Shown here: in pieces, positions 1-11,907 of the stretch | Layout: each line of letters opens with the position of its first letter | How positions within the stretch are numbered: position 1 is the stretch's first letter | NCBI RefSeq assembly: GCF_033807715.1 | Contig: NC_084610.1 | Coordinates: 2,606,501-2,670,500 of the forward strand | Length of the DNA stretch: 64,000 bases | Source of the DNA: Cololabis saira | Taxonomy: Eukaryota; Chordata; Actinopteri; Beloniformes; Belonidae | Reading direction: 5' to 3' | Translations under genes and position numbers: made by a program | The notes under the pieces: model-generated | Database searches by the model: none | Told to the model about the DNA's origin: nothing | The model's input: only the letters and a program-made list of their open reading frames with translations

Positions 1-793
1 CATTTATTGAAACACATGGCGAGTCAAACATTTACCAAAGCAGCTGCCAAACACTCCTAAACAAGGTAGTAAGACGTGGGTTGTGCAGAACTGAGGCAGT
101 AAATCCCTTATAAAGAGTGCAGCTCCGACGAGGAGCTCCATTCTTTAGAAAGGATTTCATATGGATCCACACCGTTAATAATCATTATTTTCTCCATATA
201 CCACTCCCTGGCTTCCTTGTTTAAGATATCCCGGTAAATTCCAGTTCCTTTCCAGCAGTTTAACATCTTTTTTTTTGCGTTCCGTCTGTTCACTTGGTGA
301 AACAGAAAAGCGTCCCGTCTTCTTTCAAAACAAATGCAGTGACGGGGACAGGAGTTTTCCGGCAGTACGCGCTGGTGCTCATGGGAAACGTAGTGTTCTT
401 TCTGGTAAAGCACTACCGCTTTTGTCCAAAAGATGCCGCCAAACTCAGAAAAGCTGAAAGTTACGTTGTGCTGCTTTAATGTTTTTTGTTTATGGTTTTT
501 TTTTTAGTTATTATCTTTGGAGATATTGTCATGTACTTGCTTGTCTACTTGCCCTCATGGTGCGTCTCTCTCCCTTTAGTTGTATTGTGTTTATGAAATA
601 AGAATGGAAATGAGGATTTGTGAAAATATGGATTTTAGTGTATAAACGATAGTGAAGTTTAAGGGATGTATAGGGGAGGGAGGTAACAGGGGGTTAGAAG
701 GTATTTAGAGGCATGTTAGGCCTCTTTTTGTTTTGTTTTTGTTTGTTGTTGTTGTTTAGATATGTCCTTTTAATTATTTTCGTTTTTGTGTAC
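1..793. other. No gene recognised
   Basis: Short open frames occur on both strands, but none shows a recognisable motif, splice pattern or repeat signature. The stretch becomes AT-rich after about 480. It is treated as non-coding background. Confidence 0.5.
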
Positions 794-1182
794 ATGTTGG
801 GTACTCCAGTTTCCTCCCACAGTCCAAAATCATGCATGCTAGGTAAATTGATCATTCTAAATTGCCAGTAGGTGTGAGTGTGTCTGGTTGTTTGTGGGGA
901 CTGCGGGTGGAAACTAGCAATTCTGCTAAAACCTGGTGTATTTACACTGCTTAATGTAGTGTTCATGAATATGCATTGTCCCGTCTAAATAAACTTTGAA
1001 ACTTTGAAACATGCAGGGCAGCTGCTATTCTTATATTTGTATGGTTGGAAGCATGTTCTGTGATGGACTGGTGACCTGTCCAGGGTGAACCCCTGCCTCT
1101 CACCTAAAAATGAGCTGGGATAGGCTCCAGCAGACCCCCGTGACCCTGCAAGGGATAAAGCGGGTATAGATGATGGATGGAT
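794..1182 (+). repeat. RTE/Rex3-like 3' tail repeat, split
   Basis: The blocks at about 794-905 and 1056-1182 read like the two consecutive halves of the very common fish retroposon tail (a cttcctcccacagtccaaa-type block, then ggactggtgacctgtccagg, then a terminal gatggatggatgg). That tail resembles the 3' end of Rex3/RTE elements. About 150 bp of unrelated sequence, with a duplicated aaactttg motif, separates the halves and looks like a later insertion. The assignment is by recalled consensus; no target-site duplication was identified. Confidence 0.55.
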
Positions 1183-1340
1183 GGAAGCATGTCTGGTTCA
1201 TGTTTGTCAGATTCATTTGTTCTCTTATGAACCTATTGTTGCTAGACACACTATTACAGACCACCGTGCTTCCAAGAAACGTCTGAAATATTTCCCCGCC
1301 CCAACAAAGTAAAAAAAGTCATACCAGAGGGTTATGACTT

Positions 1341-1378
1341 GTGACGTTCTTCTGCAGAAGTCTGCAGAAGAACGTCAC
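1341..1378. repeat. Perfect 18-bp hairpin
   Basis: gtgacgttcttctgcaga at 1341-1358 is followed after two bases by its exact reverse complement at 1361-1378. No flanking element explains it. Confidence 0.85.
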
Positions 1379-1443
1379 GACCACATGAAGCCGTCAAACG
1401 CAGTGAAAAAGGAAGAGAGGCACACGAGAGCAGGCAGACTCTA

Positions 1444-1885
1444 GTGTGCCTTTTTATCGTCTGTTTTTGTTATGGTTTGGGTTTTCAGTTTCATTTGTTG
1501 TGTTTTACTTGGTCTAGTTTTAATCTTGTGTTTGGGACCTGCTTCCTGTTTTATTTTGAAAGTCTGGTTCCTTTTGGGACTATTAGACTTCCCTGGTTCC
1601 AATCTCCCCTGATTGTTTGCAGCTGTGTCTTGTCAGCCCTGTCTCTATATGTTGTCCTGTTCTTTCCTTCCTCCCTGGAGGGCCGTCTGTGGGTTTTCCC
1701 TGGTTCTGTGGAGCCACCAACTATGTGCTTTTGCATGTGCTCTGCTCGGCTGCAGCTTTTTGCTCTGTCTTTTGGGTTTATTTTTTGATTTGTTTGTGAA
1801 GCCTTTTTATGATTAAAGGACTTTTGTTTGTACTCCTGGCATCTCCACCTCCTGCGTTTGGGTACGACAACCAAATAATGGCAGA
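1444..1885 (+). repeat. LTR-like retrotransposon fragment
   Basis: This is a T-rich, cysteine/phenylalanine-coding-looking stretch without protein motifs. It carries gattaaa near 1811 and ends with a ctcctgcgtttgggt motif. The same motif order occurs, in reverse, in the solo LTR at 17867-18552. It is probably a degraded LTR of a related element. No TG/CA ends or target-site duplication were found. Confidence 0.35.
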
Positions 1886-1910
1886 ATGTTATGTTGTTGA
1901 GCCCTGAGAC

Positions 1911-2475
1911 TAGGGTTGCCACCCGTCCCGTAAAATACGGAATTGTCCTTTATTTATAGAAAAAAATGTTGCGTCCCGTATTGAACTAATACGGGACGCG
2001 ATTTGTACCGTATTTTCATTAACTTTTACACCATATTCTAGTTGAATTATTGAAATAAATTAACTTTTACACCATATTCTAGTTGAATTATTGAAATAAG
2101 TTAACTTTTACACCATATTCTAGTTGAATTATTGAAATAAGTTAACTTTTACACCATATTCTAGTTGAATTATTGAAATAAATTAACTTTTACACCATAT
2201 TCTTCACCTGTAGCTATATTATACATCTGGGCTGATATGGACATACGTAGCATAGGAGGATATTTCAGTTGCTAGTATGGTTGTCTGTCTGTACAGTCAT
2301 GCTAGTTCAATGCTATTAAAGCACTTTTAAACTTTAAATCAAAGCATTTTGTTTTTTCATATAAAATAAACACATTTTTATGCAGTTTAGAAGTTGTGGG
2401 GCTTTTTTTGGGTGGCTCCTGCGCTGCTGAAATCAGGGCGTCCCTTATTTCTATTTCTGAAAGGTGGCGACCCTA
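1911..2475. mobile_element. hAT-type non-autonomous element (copy A)
   Basis: The element is bounded by imperfect terminal inverted repeats: TAGGGTTGCCACC at the left, and GGTGGCGACCCTA at the right, which is the reverse complement with one mismatch. It is flanked by a perfect 8-bp duplication, cctgagac, at 1903-1910 and 2476-2483. An 8-bp target duplication and a TAGGG terminus fit the hAT superfamily. It has no transposase. Related copies lie at about 33070-33249 and 34156-37995. It contains a 41-bp tandem repeat. Confidence 0.85.
2021..2203. repeat. 41-bp tandem repeat inside hAT copy A
   Basis: Four full units start at 2021, 2062, 2103 and 2144, followed by a partial unit to 2203. Units differ by about one base. 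The unit matches one arm of the palindromic MITE embedded in copy C near 37670-37715, so the array appears to be an amplification of that arm. Confidence 0.85.
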
Positions 2476-2495
2476 CCTGAGACTGTATTTGCATT

Positions 2496-2560
2496 TGCCT
2501 TAGAGAGACTTTCTATTAATAGGTCCATTTCATCTTTTGTCCCCCTACTGGGAATGGACA
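2496..2560 (-). pseudogene. Second fragment of the HIPK-like gene
   Basis: About 60 bp (gactttctattaatagg onward) are nearly identical to 3510-3566 within the HIPK-like ORF. This shows that a second, mostly lost copy of the gene's tail lies here, directly beside hAT copy A. It is too short to encode anything. Confidence 0.5.
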
Positions 2561-2861
2561 TTTTATTATTTTTTACCCATTTCATCACCCAGTGCTCATA
2601 CCTAAGTAACAGTCCTGGGCATTGCTCCCTCTACCAACCCAGGGAGGGCCCTACACTGAGCTCAGGTCTCCTTCTTATCCTGAGGAGTGAGCAGCAGCTT
2701 CTTTTCACCAGACAGGTTGAGGATTCTCCGGCCGGACGTAGCGCGTGGAAGGATCACGTTATTCCGGCCGGATCCTCCCCACCCCATCTGTTCCCCGGTT
2801 GGCCAGAGGGGGCATGTATAGCCCAGGACTGTATGTTTTTGTGAGAGTAGCTCACATTGCT

Positions 2862-2950
2862 ACCCAAGGGAACACGGGGAGAACATGCAAACTCCACACA
2901 GAAAGGCCCGTTCACCAACCCCACCCAGGGTGTGGTGCTGAAGTCATGGG
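2862..2950 (-). repeat. Fragment of the common retroposon tail
   Basis: The motif acggggagaacatgcaaact belongs to the 5' part of the repeat family seen at 794-1182, here in reverse orientation. Assigned from memory of the consensus. Confidence 0.35.
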
Positions 2951-2955
2951 GGAAC

Positions 2956-3070
2956 TAAAGGCTGAGTTATGCTTCTGCGTCAAAATGGCGCCGTGCCTAC
3001 GGCGTCTGGTTTTCGTCGACGCAGAGGACACGCCGTCACCTGCGCCGTCGCTGACATGCACCTCCCGAAA
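2956..3070. repeat. Degraded AAGGCTGATTTATG-type MITE
   Basis: The stretch aaaggctgagttatgcttc, followed by repeated cgtcgacgc/ctacggcgt motifs, resembles the palindromic MITE at 14424-14534. Only one end is recognisable. Confidence 0.35.
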
Positions 3071-3206
3071 ACTGAAGTGAACTTCCAGGGCTCTTTTCTT
3101 CGTTTAAATGTGATTTTTTTTGTTTTGTTTTTTTGCACAATAGTTGTCCTTATTTCTTTGATTTACTGTGACGGGAAAAAGTCGGATAAACCATTCAGAA
3201 AAAGTT

Positions 3207-4298
3207 TCAAGTTATTTTTTTCTTTTGCCCTATCTGATTTGCTACCTGATGAAGATGGCGTAGCAGAAGAACATGCATTGGGGTCTCCACTACTTTCTTA
3301 TTGCCTGATGTTTTGGTTTTGCATGGTTTTTGTGGGCTATGAATAAAAGTGGCTTTGTTAGTGGGAATGGGAATTTCCAAGTCCATTTTCTCTTCTGAGG
3401 AGCTCTTAACTGAAGAAACGGTCTTAGAAGTGCTCACAAGTTTGAAGTCCTGTACCTTTTCCCCCCTCTTACATGTACCTTCTGAACAAGCAACCTCCAT
3501 ATTCTGAAAGGACTTAGACAGACTTTCTATTAATGGCTCCATTTCATCTTTTGTCCCCTTACTCGCTGGACTAACAATCTCAGTCATAGGAACATCCTTA
3601 GAGATGTTTGCTGTTGCCAAGTTATTTTCCTTTTTGATCTTCCTCCTCTTTCTTGGTGGGAATGAGATAGCTGGGATGCTGAACTCTGAAATTTCACTAC
3701 GATGTCTTTTTCGACAAGAGCTTTTTTCACAAATTCTGATTCTTTTTCTCGGTGGAGAAATGCTCTTGCGGATCCTGAGCTCTGCCGTCACTTCATCTGC
3801 TAATTTTCTTTTCTCTGCCCTCTTTTTGCTGCTTGTACAACATTTCTCTGACACTGTCTGGGGCGGCTCTTGAGTGGTTTTGTTCTCATCCTGCTCCAAG
3901 TGTGAATCCAAGAAAATGCTGGTGGACATCAAATCATAGCAGGATTTTACATGTGAGCTGACATGAAACAAGTCCATGAGATGATACATTGTAATAAAAG
4001 GATGCTGCAACACCTGGCTGGGAGTGATTCTTTCAGCAGGATCTGGCTTTAACATGTGATTGATCAGGTCAACAAAACTCTCCAGATCTGCCTGTTCTGC
4101 CATGGCGTCTGCTTCTGATTGATGACTGCCCTTGGGTGCAACAGCACTATTAGCAATCCCTGAATTCTGAAACACGCTCAGAGATTTTGCCACGTGGTAT
4201 AAAATTGGCCGTATCAGTTTCAACTGAAAGCAGGAAGGGTTCCTTCTGTCCATTAACTCTTTAAATCTGACTTCCAGCTGCTCTAATTCAGGACACAT
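3207..4298 (-). pseudogene. HIPK-like kinase ORF lacking the catalytic core
   Basis: This is an uninterrupted 363-residue frame. Residues about 8-40 (ending QLKLIRPILYHVAKSL) resemble helix E of homeodomain-interacting protein kinases, just before the catalytic loop. Residues about 66-115 (SFVDLINHMLKPDPAERITP, then HPFITMYHL and HVKSCYDLM) match the last kinase subdomain and the HIPK-specific tail. The intervening segment with the HRD-type loop, DFG and APE motifs is missing: about 25 unrelated residues join the two parts. The C-terminal 240 residues are Lys/Arg-rich with several basic clusters (RKRIRI, PPRKRRKIKK), suggesting nuclear import. The frame stays open upstream without an ATG to about 4430. 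A cttatataaa motif (about 4396-4405, reverse strand) and cacgtg beside it could be a promoter, but lie in the same open frame. It is either a decayed pseudogene or a kinase-dead HIPK-like protein of the kind multiplied in fish; catalysis is not expected. Confidence 0.6.
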
Positions 4299-4465
4299 CT
4301 TGTAAATGACTTGTATTTTGTTTCTCTTGTATGTGATGATTGTCCTGTCAGCACCAGCACCAAAGCTGAAATGAGTCTCTGAGAGTTTGGGAATGTTTAT
4401 ATAAGATCCCCACGTGCATGGCGCTTTATTGCATCATAATGGAACTCTTGAGGGACGAGGTATGA

Positions 4466-4862
4466 TGCTGCGTTCCATTTACCTCGGAAGTCGGAATTCG
4501 GAACTGGGAATGACGTCACAGCCGAGTTATCAGCGTTCCAGTTACAAAGTAGGTAAACAAGTTTGTAGTTCGCATATACCACATGAAAAATTTAAATTAC
4601 ACTATAGCAGCATATATATGCCGAACAATACTTGTATACGACTGATTTAGTGTGACCAAAACTAGAATGAAGTGCTACGGATTTTTACACAGCTCTCTTC
4701 TACCGTTTACAACCGGGGCAGCCATCTTGGAATGTGAACTCGGGGGTGGTGAAGACTCTCCCACTTTCCCAGTGGGAAATCCCACTTCGAGGGGCGTTCC
4801 AGTTGAAAAATCCAACTGAGAACTGGGAAATCCCCACTTCCGAGGACAAATGGAACGCGGCA
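4466..4862. mobile_element. MITE with TGCYGCGTTCCATTT ends
   Basis: The left end TGCTGCGTTCCATTT and the reverse complement of the right end (TGCCGCGTTCCATTT) form an inverted repeat of roughly 27 bp, continuing to CTCGGAAGT on both sides. It has no coding capacity. It sits immediately upstream (minus-strand sense) of the HIPK-like ORF. The target duplication is ambiguous. Confidence 0.7.
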
Positions 4863-5625
4863 TGAGCTGCAGTTGTTGTGGAGCAGAAGCTTCTTCTTAA
4901 TAACCAGAACGTGTGGTTTTAAAATCGGACATTTATTCTCCTCAAAACAAGTTGCAGCTTACAAAAAACGAGAGAAACCCGATCTTTTTCCGACATCTTC
5001 AGCAGTCAGTTGGAGTCTAAAGCTAACGGTTAACACACGTTAGACCATTTCCTGTAGCCTTCAAAATAAAAGCATTTCCATTTGAAACCGGAAATAGGGT
5101 ATTTTCCGTACAATCCATTTAACGTTTATGTTCATGTTCACTTTACTGTAAATACCGGTAGCTGTAAATAAACTGTAAATAATGTAACTAGAGCATCTTA
5201 CACATTTTAACTTTTAACAGCTTTAAGTAAACAGGAATTATCTGTTTAAATCCCTAATAATAAAACAATTCACAACAGCAGTAATGCAAATCACAATGAT
5301 ATGGAACCATAGATATGAAATGTCTTTATTATGTTGATAAAAACACCTGTAACCTGGGGATAAAATGAAACCTAACAGATGTGTAATCTGTTAAAAGAAC
5401 AAAAAAAGCTATTGTTACAATGTGGAAAAAAAACACTTAAGGTAAACACTTTTTTTATTTCATTGAGCATTATTTTCATTTAATTCATAATCACATTCCT
5501 TATTTCATTTTGCATTTAAATATGAATTAATTTCATCCCAGAGGTCAGAGTTGATTCAGAGAGTGGTTCTGTGTAGAAAAGGCAGTGTCATTGGTCCAGA
5601 CCGAGGCAGCTGAATCGCTATTGGT
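4863..5625. other. No gene recognised
   Basis: AT-rich sequence with no convincing frame, repeat or RNA gene. Confidence 0.5.
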
Positions 5626-5800
5626 GTAAGTTCCTGTCCCGGTGTCGTGCCAAAAAGTGATTGCCTGCCAGAATCTGATTTCTCCCCTGAAAATGGGTCT
5701 TTTTACCTGCCAAAAATTGATTGAAGGCCAAATACAATTAATGAAAGGTTGTTTCTACCTAAATATCAGTATCTACCTACTTGCACACTTAAAGGGATCT
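5626..5800. repeat. Copy of a GTGATTGCCTGCC repeat family
   Basis: gtgccaaaaagtgattgcct and the following 120 bp match 13386-13495, and in reverse about 13605-13632. It is a dispersed element of unknown class, present here as one arm only. The remaining sequence to 6280 shows no gene. Confidence 0.5.
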
Positions 5801-6279
5801 GGAGTGAATAAACACTTAATCCATCCAATCATTGTGTTTCATTTTGCAAAACGGCAGTCAAGGCTAACATTATGATGGCATGAAAGTTTTGTTTTTTTTA
5901 TTCCCCATCTGTTAGTATTAGCGTCTAGTTTGCAAATTCAATCTATGCTGTACCAAATGCCATTGTTCTGATACGAACCGACAGCACTCGGCAGCCTTAA
6001 AGAACAGGGAAATGGGCTGATTAACTCTGAATTTATCCTTTAAGGAGTTGGCCATATCATATTTCACTTTTGATTGCACATTGTGGTAATCCTGCATGAT
6101 AAACATGTGGTATTTAAAATATTATTTGACAGTGGGAGTCATGACAGTAGGCTAGCTATGTTTTTAAGAAATATAATGGACATTTTGTATTATCTCCAAC
6201 CTTATTTGTCACATTTTGTGAATGCATGCATGATTTGAAAAATGTGGTTTGTTCTTAGGAAGACTATGAGTATGCCACC

Positions 6280-9064
6280 AAAAGCCAAGAGTCAAGTAAG
6301 TCATCTTAATATATGCAGTCTAAACATAAAGTTCATGAGGTGTCATCCTTATTAGAAAATGAAAATCTACACATACTTGCTATTTCAGAAACTCACTTAG
6401 ATCAATCAGTAGATGTAAGTGAAATTGCTGTTTCACGATATAATGTTTTCAGAAATGATAGAAAACAGCTATGGTGGTGGCGTGGCAATATACATCCAGA
6501 ACCATATACCTGTTAAGATAAGAGAAGATCTTTTAAATTCAGCTATTGAGGCTCTTTGGATTCAAATACACTTACCTCAAACCAAACCATTTCTTATAGG
6601 GTATTGCTATAGACCACCTAGTGCAAATGTTCAGTACTTGGAGGATATATGTTACATGTTGCAAAAAGTCACAGACTGTGATAAAGAGATGTATTTATTA
6701 GGGGATTTAAATATAGACTGGCTCTTGGCAAAGTGTTCATTGAAACGGAAACTGAATGATATTGCAAAGGGGGTTCATTTATCTCAGATGATGACAGTAC
6801 CTACTAGGGTGTTTATTAACTGTGCAGGACAGAAATCAGCAACTTGTATTGACCACATTTTCACCAATGCAAAAGAAAAGTGCTCTAAAGCTATATCAGT
6901 GCCAGTTGGTTTCAGTGACCACAATTTGGTGGCTGTTGCCAGGAAAGCGAAGGTGCCAAAAGCTGGACCTAAAATTCTTGTCAAAAGGTCTTTTAAATCT
7001 TTTTGTGAGAATGATTTCATTAGGGACATTAATAAGCTGCAATGGAAAAATGTATGTACAATTGATGATGTTGATGAAGCACTTGAACTCTTTATAAATA
7101 TGTTTTTAAAAGTAGCTGATAAACATGCTCCCATTAGGAAATTCACTGTAAGGAATAAAAAAGCAGCTTGGATTGATGATGAACTGAAAGCATTGATGAC
7201 CCAGAGGGATGAAATTAAATCTGTGTCAATTAAATCAGGTAATGTAGATGATTGGAAGTCATATTGTGCACTAAGAAACCAAGTAACAAGAACTAATAGG
7301 GAAAAAAAAGCATGTTTTATCAAAAGAGGATAAATGAAAGTAAAAATGATGGAAAGAAACTGTGGAAAACATTAAATGAGCTAATGCGAAGATCAGGGGA
7401 CAACACTCCCTCCTTTGTAGAAGCAGAGGGTTCATTCATAACTAAGCCTCTCCATATTGCTAACTACTTTAATGACTTTTTTGTTAGGAAGATAGAGAAT
7501 TTAAAAAATGAGACGACATCATTGCATAACAACTTTTCAATTCAATTGATTAACAACAAAATCATGAGAGATAAGGATTGTGAGTTTGTCTTTCAAACTA
7601 TACAGGTGGATAAAGTAAAAACATCTCTCAGTAGTATAAATGGCGAAAAACCATCAGGATTAGATAACCTGGATGGGAAACTCTTGGGTATGGTTTCACT
7701 CTATTGCACTGCCCATATGCCACATATTCAATCTAAGTTTACTGAAAGGTGTCTGTCCACGGGCATGGAAAGCTGCAAAAGTCATACCACTACCCAAAAA
7801 CAAGAAGGACATGTTTTCAGGCGCTAATAGCCGTCCTATCAGCATTCTTCCAGTGCTAAGCAAGCTCATGGAGAGAATTGTGTTTGACCAGATGTCATCG
7901 TATTTTTCTATTAACAAACTAAACTCTGAATTTCAACATGCTTACAAAAAAGATTTCTCCACGAGTACTGCCTTAATGCAGATGAGCGATCAGTGGATGA
8001 GTGAGATAGACAGGAAAAGGATTGTGGGTGCTGTTCTTCTCGATTTTAGTGCTGCATTTGACTTGATTGATCACAAAATGCTCTTAAGGAAACTGGTTGC
8101 TTATGGTTTTAATAAGGAGACTCTTAATTGGATTCGGAGCTATCTATCAAATAGAACACAAACTGTCTACTTTAATGGTACTTATTCTGCAGTGAAGGCA
8201 GTACTATGTGGAGTCCCACAGGGAAGTTGTTTGGGTCAATTGCTCTATTCTATTTTTACCAATGATATGCCACTTGTCCTGAGTAAAGCTAGTATAGCCA
8301 TGTTTGCCGATGACTCTACAGTGTATATGTCATCAAACAAGATGGATGAGCTGAATGTGTTGCTGGAAAATGACCTGAAATCAATTTTGGCATGGGTAAC
8401 CGAAAACAAATTGATTTTAAATGTAGTAAAAACTAAATGCATTGTTTTTGGCTCAAACCATGCTTTAAAAAGCCAAAACCAATTAAAAATATCCATGAAC
8501 GGCAGGTGTATAGAACAGGTCCCTGAAGCTAAACTTCTTGGAATACTTCTTGATGAACATCTGTCATGGCAGAATCACATAGACAAGTTAACAGGCAAAA
8601 TGGGGAAAGGTATATCTATGATTAGAAGATACTCCTCTTTATTAACACCAATTACACTCCGACAGGTTATTCAGGTATTATCACACCTTGACTACTGCTC
8701 AGCTATCTGGTCAAGTGCAGCGAAAAAAAATATAAACAAACTTCAGATAGTGCAGAATAGAGCAGCTCGCCTTGCACTCGGGTGTTCTTTGAGAAAGGCT
8801 GTTGACCAAATGCATAGTGATCTTGCTTGGATGAAAGTAGAGGACAGATTAACAAACAATTTACTAACATTATTCAGGAATATAACTGTATCGAAACAAC
8901 CAAACTGCCTGTACTCAAAAATAACCTTTTCCCAAAACAGACATGAACACAGGACAAGACAAGTTAGCTGGGGTCATATTTCTATTCCATTACCAAGATC
9001 AAATGCAATGAAAAGAACTTGTATGTACAGGGCCATCTCACAGTGGAACAGGTTTATACCATAA
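6280..9064 (+). pseudogene. LINE ORF2 (endonuclease and reverse transcriptase), decayed
   Basis: This is the remains of a non-LTR retrotransposon protein. It begins with an SHLNICSL motif near 6300, then the endonuclease domain (ISETHLDQS near 6385; GGGVAIYIQ; LLGDLNIDW near 6700; CIDHIFT; SDHNLV). The reverse transcriptase domain follows (SRPISILPVLSKLMERIVF; DFSAAFDLIDH; GVPQGSCLG; the catalytic FADDS near 8308; LLGILLDEHLSW) and ends at 9064. At least three frame changes break it: near 6315, near 6465, and near 7690 where frame 1 gives way to frame 2. Motif order and the FADD/GVPQGS pattern place it in the Jockey-superfamily group (CR1, L2, Rex1); the exact clade is not settled. The 3' UTR probably runs to about 9390. 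The start is not defined because the 5' end is missing. Confidence 0.8.
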
Positions 9065-9398
9065 CTAAAGCAACAAGCAGAGACAGTTTCAAAAAGTAAC
9101 TAAAAAGGTTAATTTTGGGTACAGACATAAACAATGGTTAATATGATATACATTTTGTGATTTATTGTGTGGAAAATACAGCTCAATGTAGTTGCAGGTT
9201 GTGATGGTTAATGATGTGGGTGGGATGTGTGTGTGTGTGGGGGGGAGTGGGGGATGTGAGGGGGGGGGTAATGGAGTGATGTAATTGTAATTACTTATGT
9301 ATTTAGTTATGTATTCATACATTTAAAATGTAAAGTACTATTGGAAGTATATATATGTATAATTGTGCTTTTATATGAATGTATTTTAATTTTCATGG

Positions 9399-9402
<4 letters not shown>

Positions 9403-9440
<38 letters not shown>
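9403..9440. repeat. (TC)n microsatellite
   Basis: Nineteen uninterrupted TC dinucleotides, just after the LINE 3' UTR. Confidence 0.95.
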
Positions 9441-9443
<3 letters not shown>

Positions 9444-9590
9444 CTCTTACCTTAATTTTGAGCTTTTGTTGTTTTATTCCTCCTATAGAATGATAGTGAG
9501 GATAACTGGGAAAGAGATCATCATAGTGAAGAGCCTTCCACATTGGCACAAGTAAGACAAATAACTCAAATACCCCCACCCTACCCCAAA

Positions 9591-9707
<117 letters not shown>

Positions 9708-10067
9708 CCATAGCTGGAACAACCGACCGATTCCTGAAGAGGAAGAGCTTCAGTGTCCGAAGATGCACAATAAGATTTGGGTTGGATGGAAAAACACAAT
9801 TACTGTAATAAAGGGAACACCCAAATAAACGCCTGTTGATTTGAAGCCACTGAAGCAAATAAACGCCCGAGCCTTTATTCGGTGTTTTACGGTATACAGT
9901 TGTCCAAAATCATTGCAACATGTGTTTTTCCTCCCAAAGCAAGAGTACCTGGCTGCAGGCAAGATGGCCGACAAGGGCGCGGCCATTTTTTCCAGCCATA
10001 CCGGAATTCCAGACCGGAAGTTGGTCTTCTTCGTGTATATTATTCGTCGCGCTGATCCAGACAGGAA

Positions 10068-10277
10068 GTCTTTTTTTTTTTTAACTTTATTGAAAATATA
10101 TTCATATACAAACAACAAGGCATCATATCTTTTTTCCAACATGTATCAGGGAAAAGGTGCATAAAGAGTACAGAGGAAAAGAAATTAAATTTAAAAAGAA
10201 AAAGGAAAATAACTCAAAGGGCTAGGGCTTATCCAATAAATTATATTCTTCAATTGTGTTCAAAAGTTGTATTGCAG
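10068..10277 (-). mobile_element. Retroposed insertion with 5' poly(T)
   Basis: A run of T at about 10070-10081 followed by aactttattgaaaatata reads, on the minus strand, as a transcript end with a poly(A) tail. The insertion separates two copies of the 48-bp foldback motif. No source gene was recognised. Confidence 0.45.
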
Positions 10278-10330
10278 GAAGTTGGTCTTCTTCGTGTATA
10301 TTATTCGTCGCGCTGATCCAGACAGGAAGT

Positions 10331-11121
10331 TGGTCTTTTTTTCACAATTCTTTATTTCAAATTGTCAACAATATTTATATTTTCCTATTTATCCGTTTTC
10401 TATTAATTCTATCTTATTTTCTGGAATCCACTTAAACACAACATTACACTATCATGCTGGCAACAGTAAGAACTTGACTTGGAGTTCTTTTTTGAAATCA
10501 ACTTTTTATTCTCAGAATATCAAATAGAAAAACAAACATGCATAGAAAAAAAGACACAAAACAAGGTAAACGCATGAACAATGAGCAGGAACAAATTACA
10601 CTGAACATAATGGAAAAAATATCAAGATCAAAGATCAAAAGATTAAAAAAAAAAAAAAAGACTTAAAAAAGGCTCCCACTGGCCATCTTGACCTCTTGGG
10701 GGGGGGGGGGGGGGGGGCCTTAAAAAAGGCTCCCACTGGCCAGCATGATCTCAGCCTTCAGTCTGGTCATGCCCTCTCCTTCAAGGATTTTGATCAATAT
10801 CTGAAAAACAGTTAAATGATCTAATCATACTCTAACGTGTGCACTGTTTTGGTTTCATGTTTTCCAAAGGAATAAAATATTGACCACCTAATAATTTCCT
10901 TCCATTTCCCAAGGAAGCTCTATTGACCATCTTACCTCTGGGAGCATTACATCGAAAACAAAATCCAGTAGTCTTATCTCCCCTCCCTTTATTTTTGCTC
11001 CTATTCCAGTGACCTCCTCAATCACCCTCAGTAACGCAAAGATCTATTGAAAATAAAAGTACAAATCAATAAATTCATCTTTTATATGTTATATATCTGT
11101 GAACACACGTATACATGACTG
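10331..11121. other. No gene; low-complexity and small duplications
   Basis: This stretch includes an A run near 10647, a 20-G homopolymer at 10698-10717, and a direct duplication of cttaaaaaaggctcccactg either side of the G run (10663 and 10719). No coding region was recognised. Confidence 0.5.
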
Positions 11122-11159
11122 ATGGCATTTTCATTTATTTATTTATTTCATTTATTAAC

Positions 11160-11907
11160 ACCAGTGGGGCGAGTGTGTTTTTCTGTTAAAACTAAAAAAA
11201 GGAATTATTTAATAAGATCTCTTTTTCAGACTGACATCACCTCTACTCCATATGTTGTTCCATACTGGTCTAATATTGTTCCTGGACTGAACTGGATCCA
11301 TATATGGAACCTTCCATACAAATATTTAATTACAAATAAAGTTAGAGAAGTGTCTTACAAACTAATTCATAGATATTACCCAGCCAAACATTATTTGTTA
11401 AAATTTAAGAAAGATTTGTGTGTTGATTGTTCCCTGTGTGAATCTGAACCTGAAACTGTAATTCACTTATTTTGGTTGTGTAACTCTACTGCCATCTTCT
11501 GGAGAGAAGTAACCCGTTACATCACCTTGAAGATTGACTCAGATTTTTCTTTAGATTGGAACAATGTACTTTTTGGTGTCCACGATGTCAAAAGTAAGAA
11601 ACAGAAAGAACTGTATGTCATAAACTTGTTAATAATATTAGGGAAGTATCACATACACAAAGGGAAATTTACTCACTCGAAACCATGCTTTATTGCATTC
11701 CAAAAGGAAACTGAACAGTACTTACAAAGTATTTGTGACTCGAATAACAAGAAAGCTATGAAAACTTGTGATTTGTGCACCTTATTTTCTGTATTTATTT
11801 AGCAGCCTACCCCCTGGCTGATGTTTGATATTTCATTGATAAGACTTGCGTTTGTATTGTTTGATTGTTTGTTCTGTTAATAAAAAAAAAAAAAAAAAAA
11901 AAAAAAA
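11160..11907 (+). pseudogene. 5'-truncated L1 LINE: ORF2 C-terminus, 3' UTR, poly(A)
   Basis: An open frame to 11802 encodes the C-terminal region of fish L1 ORF2: YKLIHRYYPAKHYLLKF, then a CxxC...H...C cluster (CSLCESEPETVIHLFWLC) and FWREVTRYI. This is the zinc-knuckle-like tail downstream of the reverse transcriptase, which is absent here. An 80-bp 3' UTR and 26 consecutive A residues (11882-11907) follow. It is a typical dead-on-arrival copy made by target-primed reverse transcription. It differs in sequence from the larger L1 at 28-33 kb. It lies in the loop of the foldback. Confidence 0.8.

Noticed and set aside
6258..9550. Apparent host exons either side of the LINE (ending gtcaa|gtaagt at 6297 and starting tatag|AATGATAG at 9490)
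   Set aside because: The first is in the same frame as the LINE start motif SHLNICSL and is better read as LINE sequence; the second stands alone without a partner.
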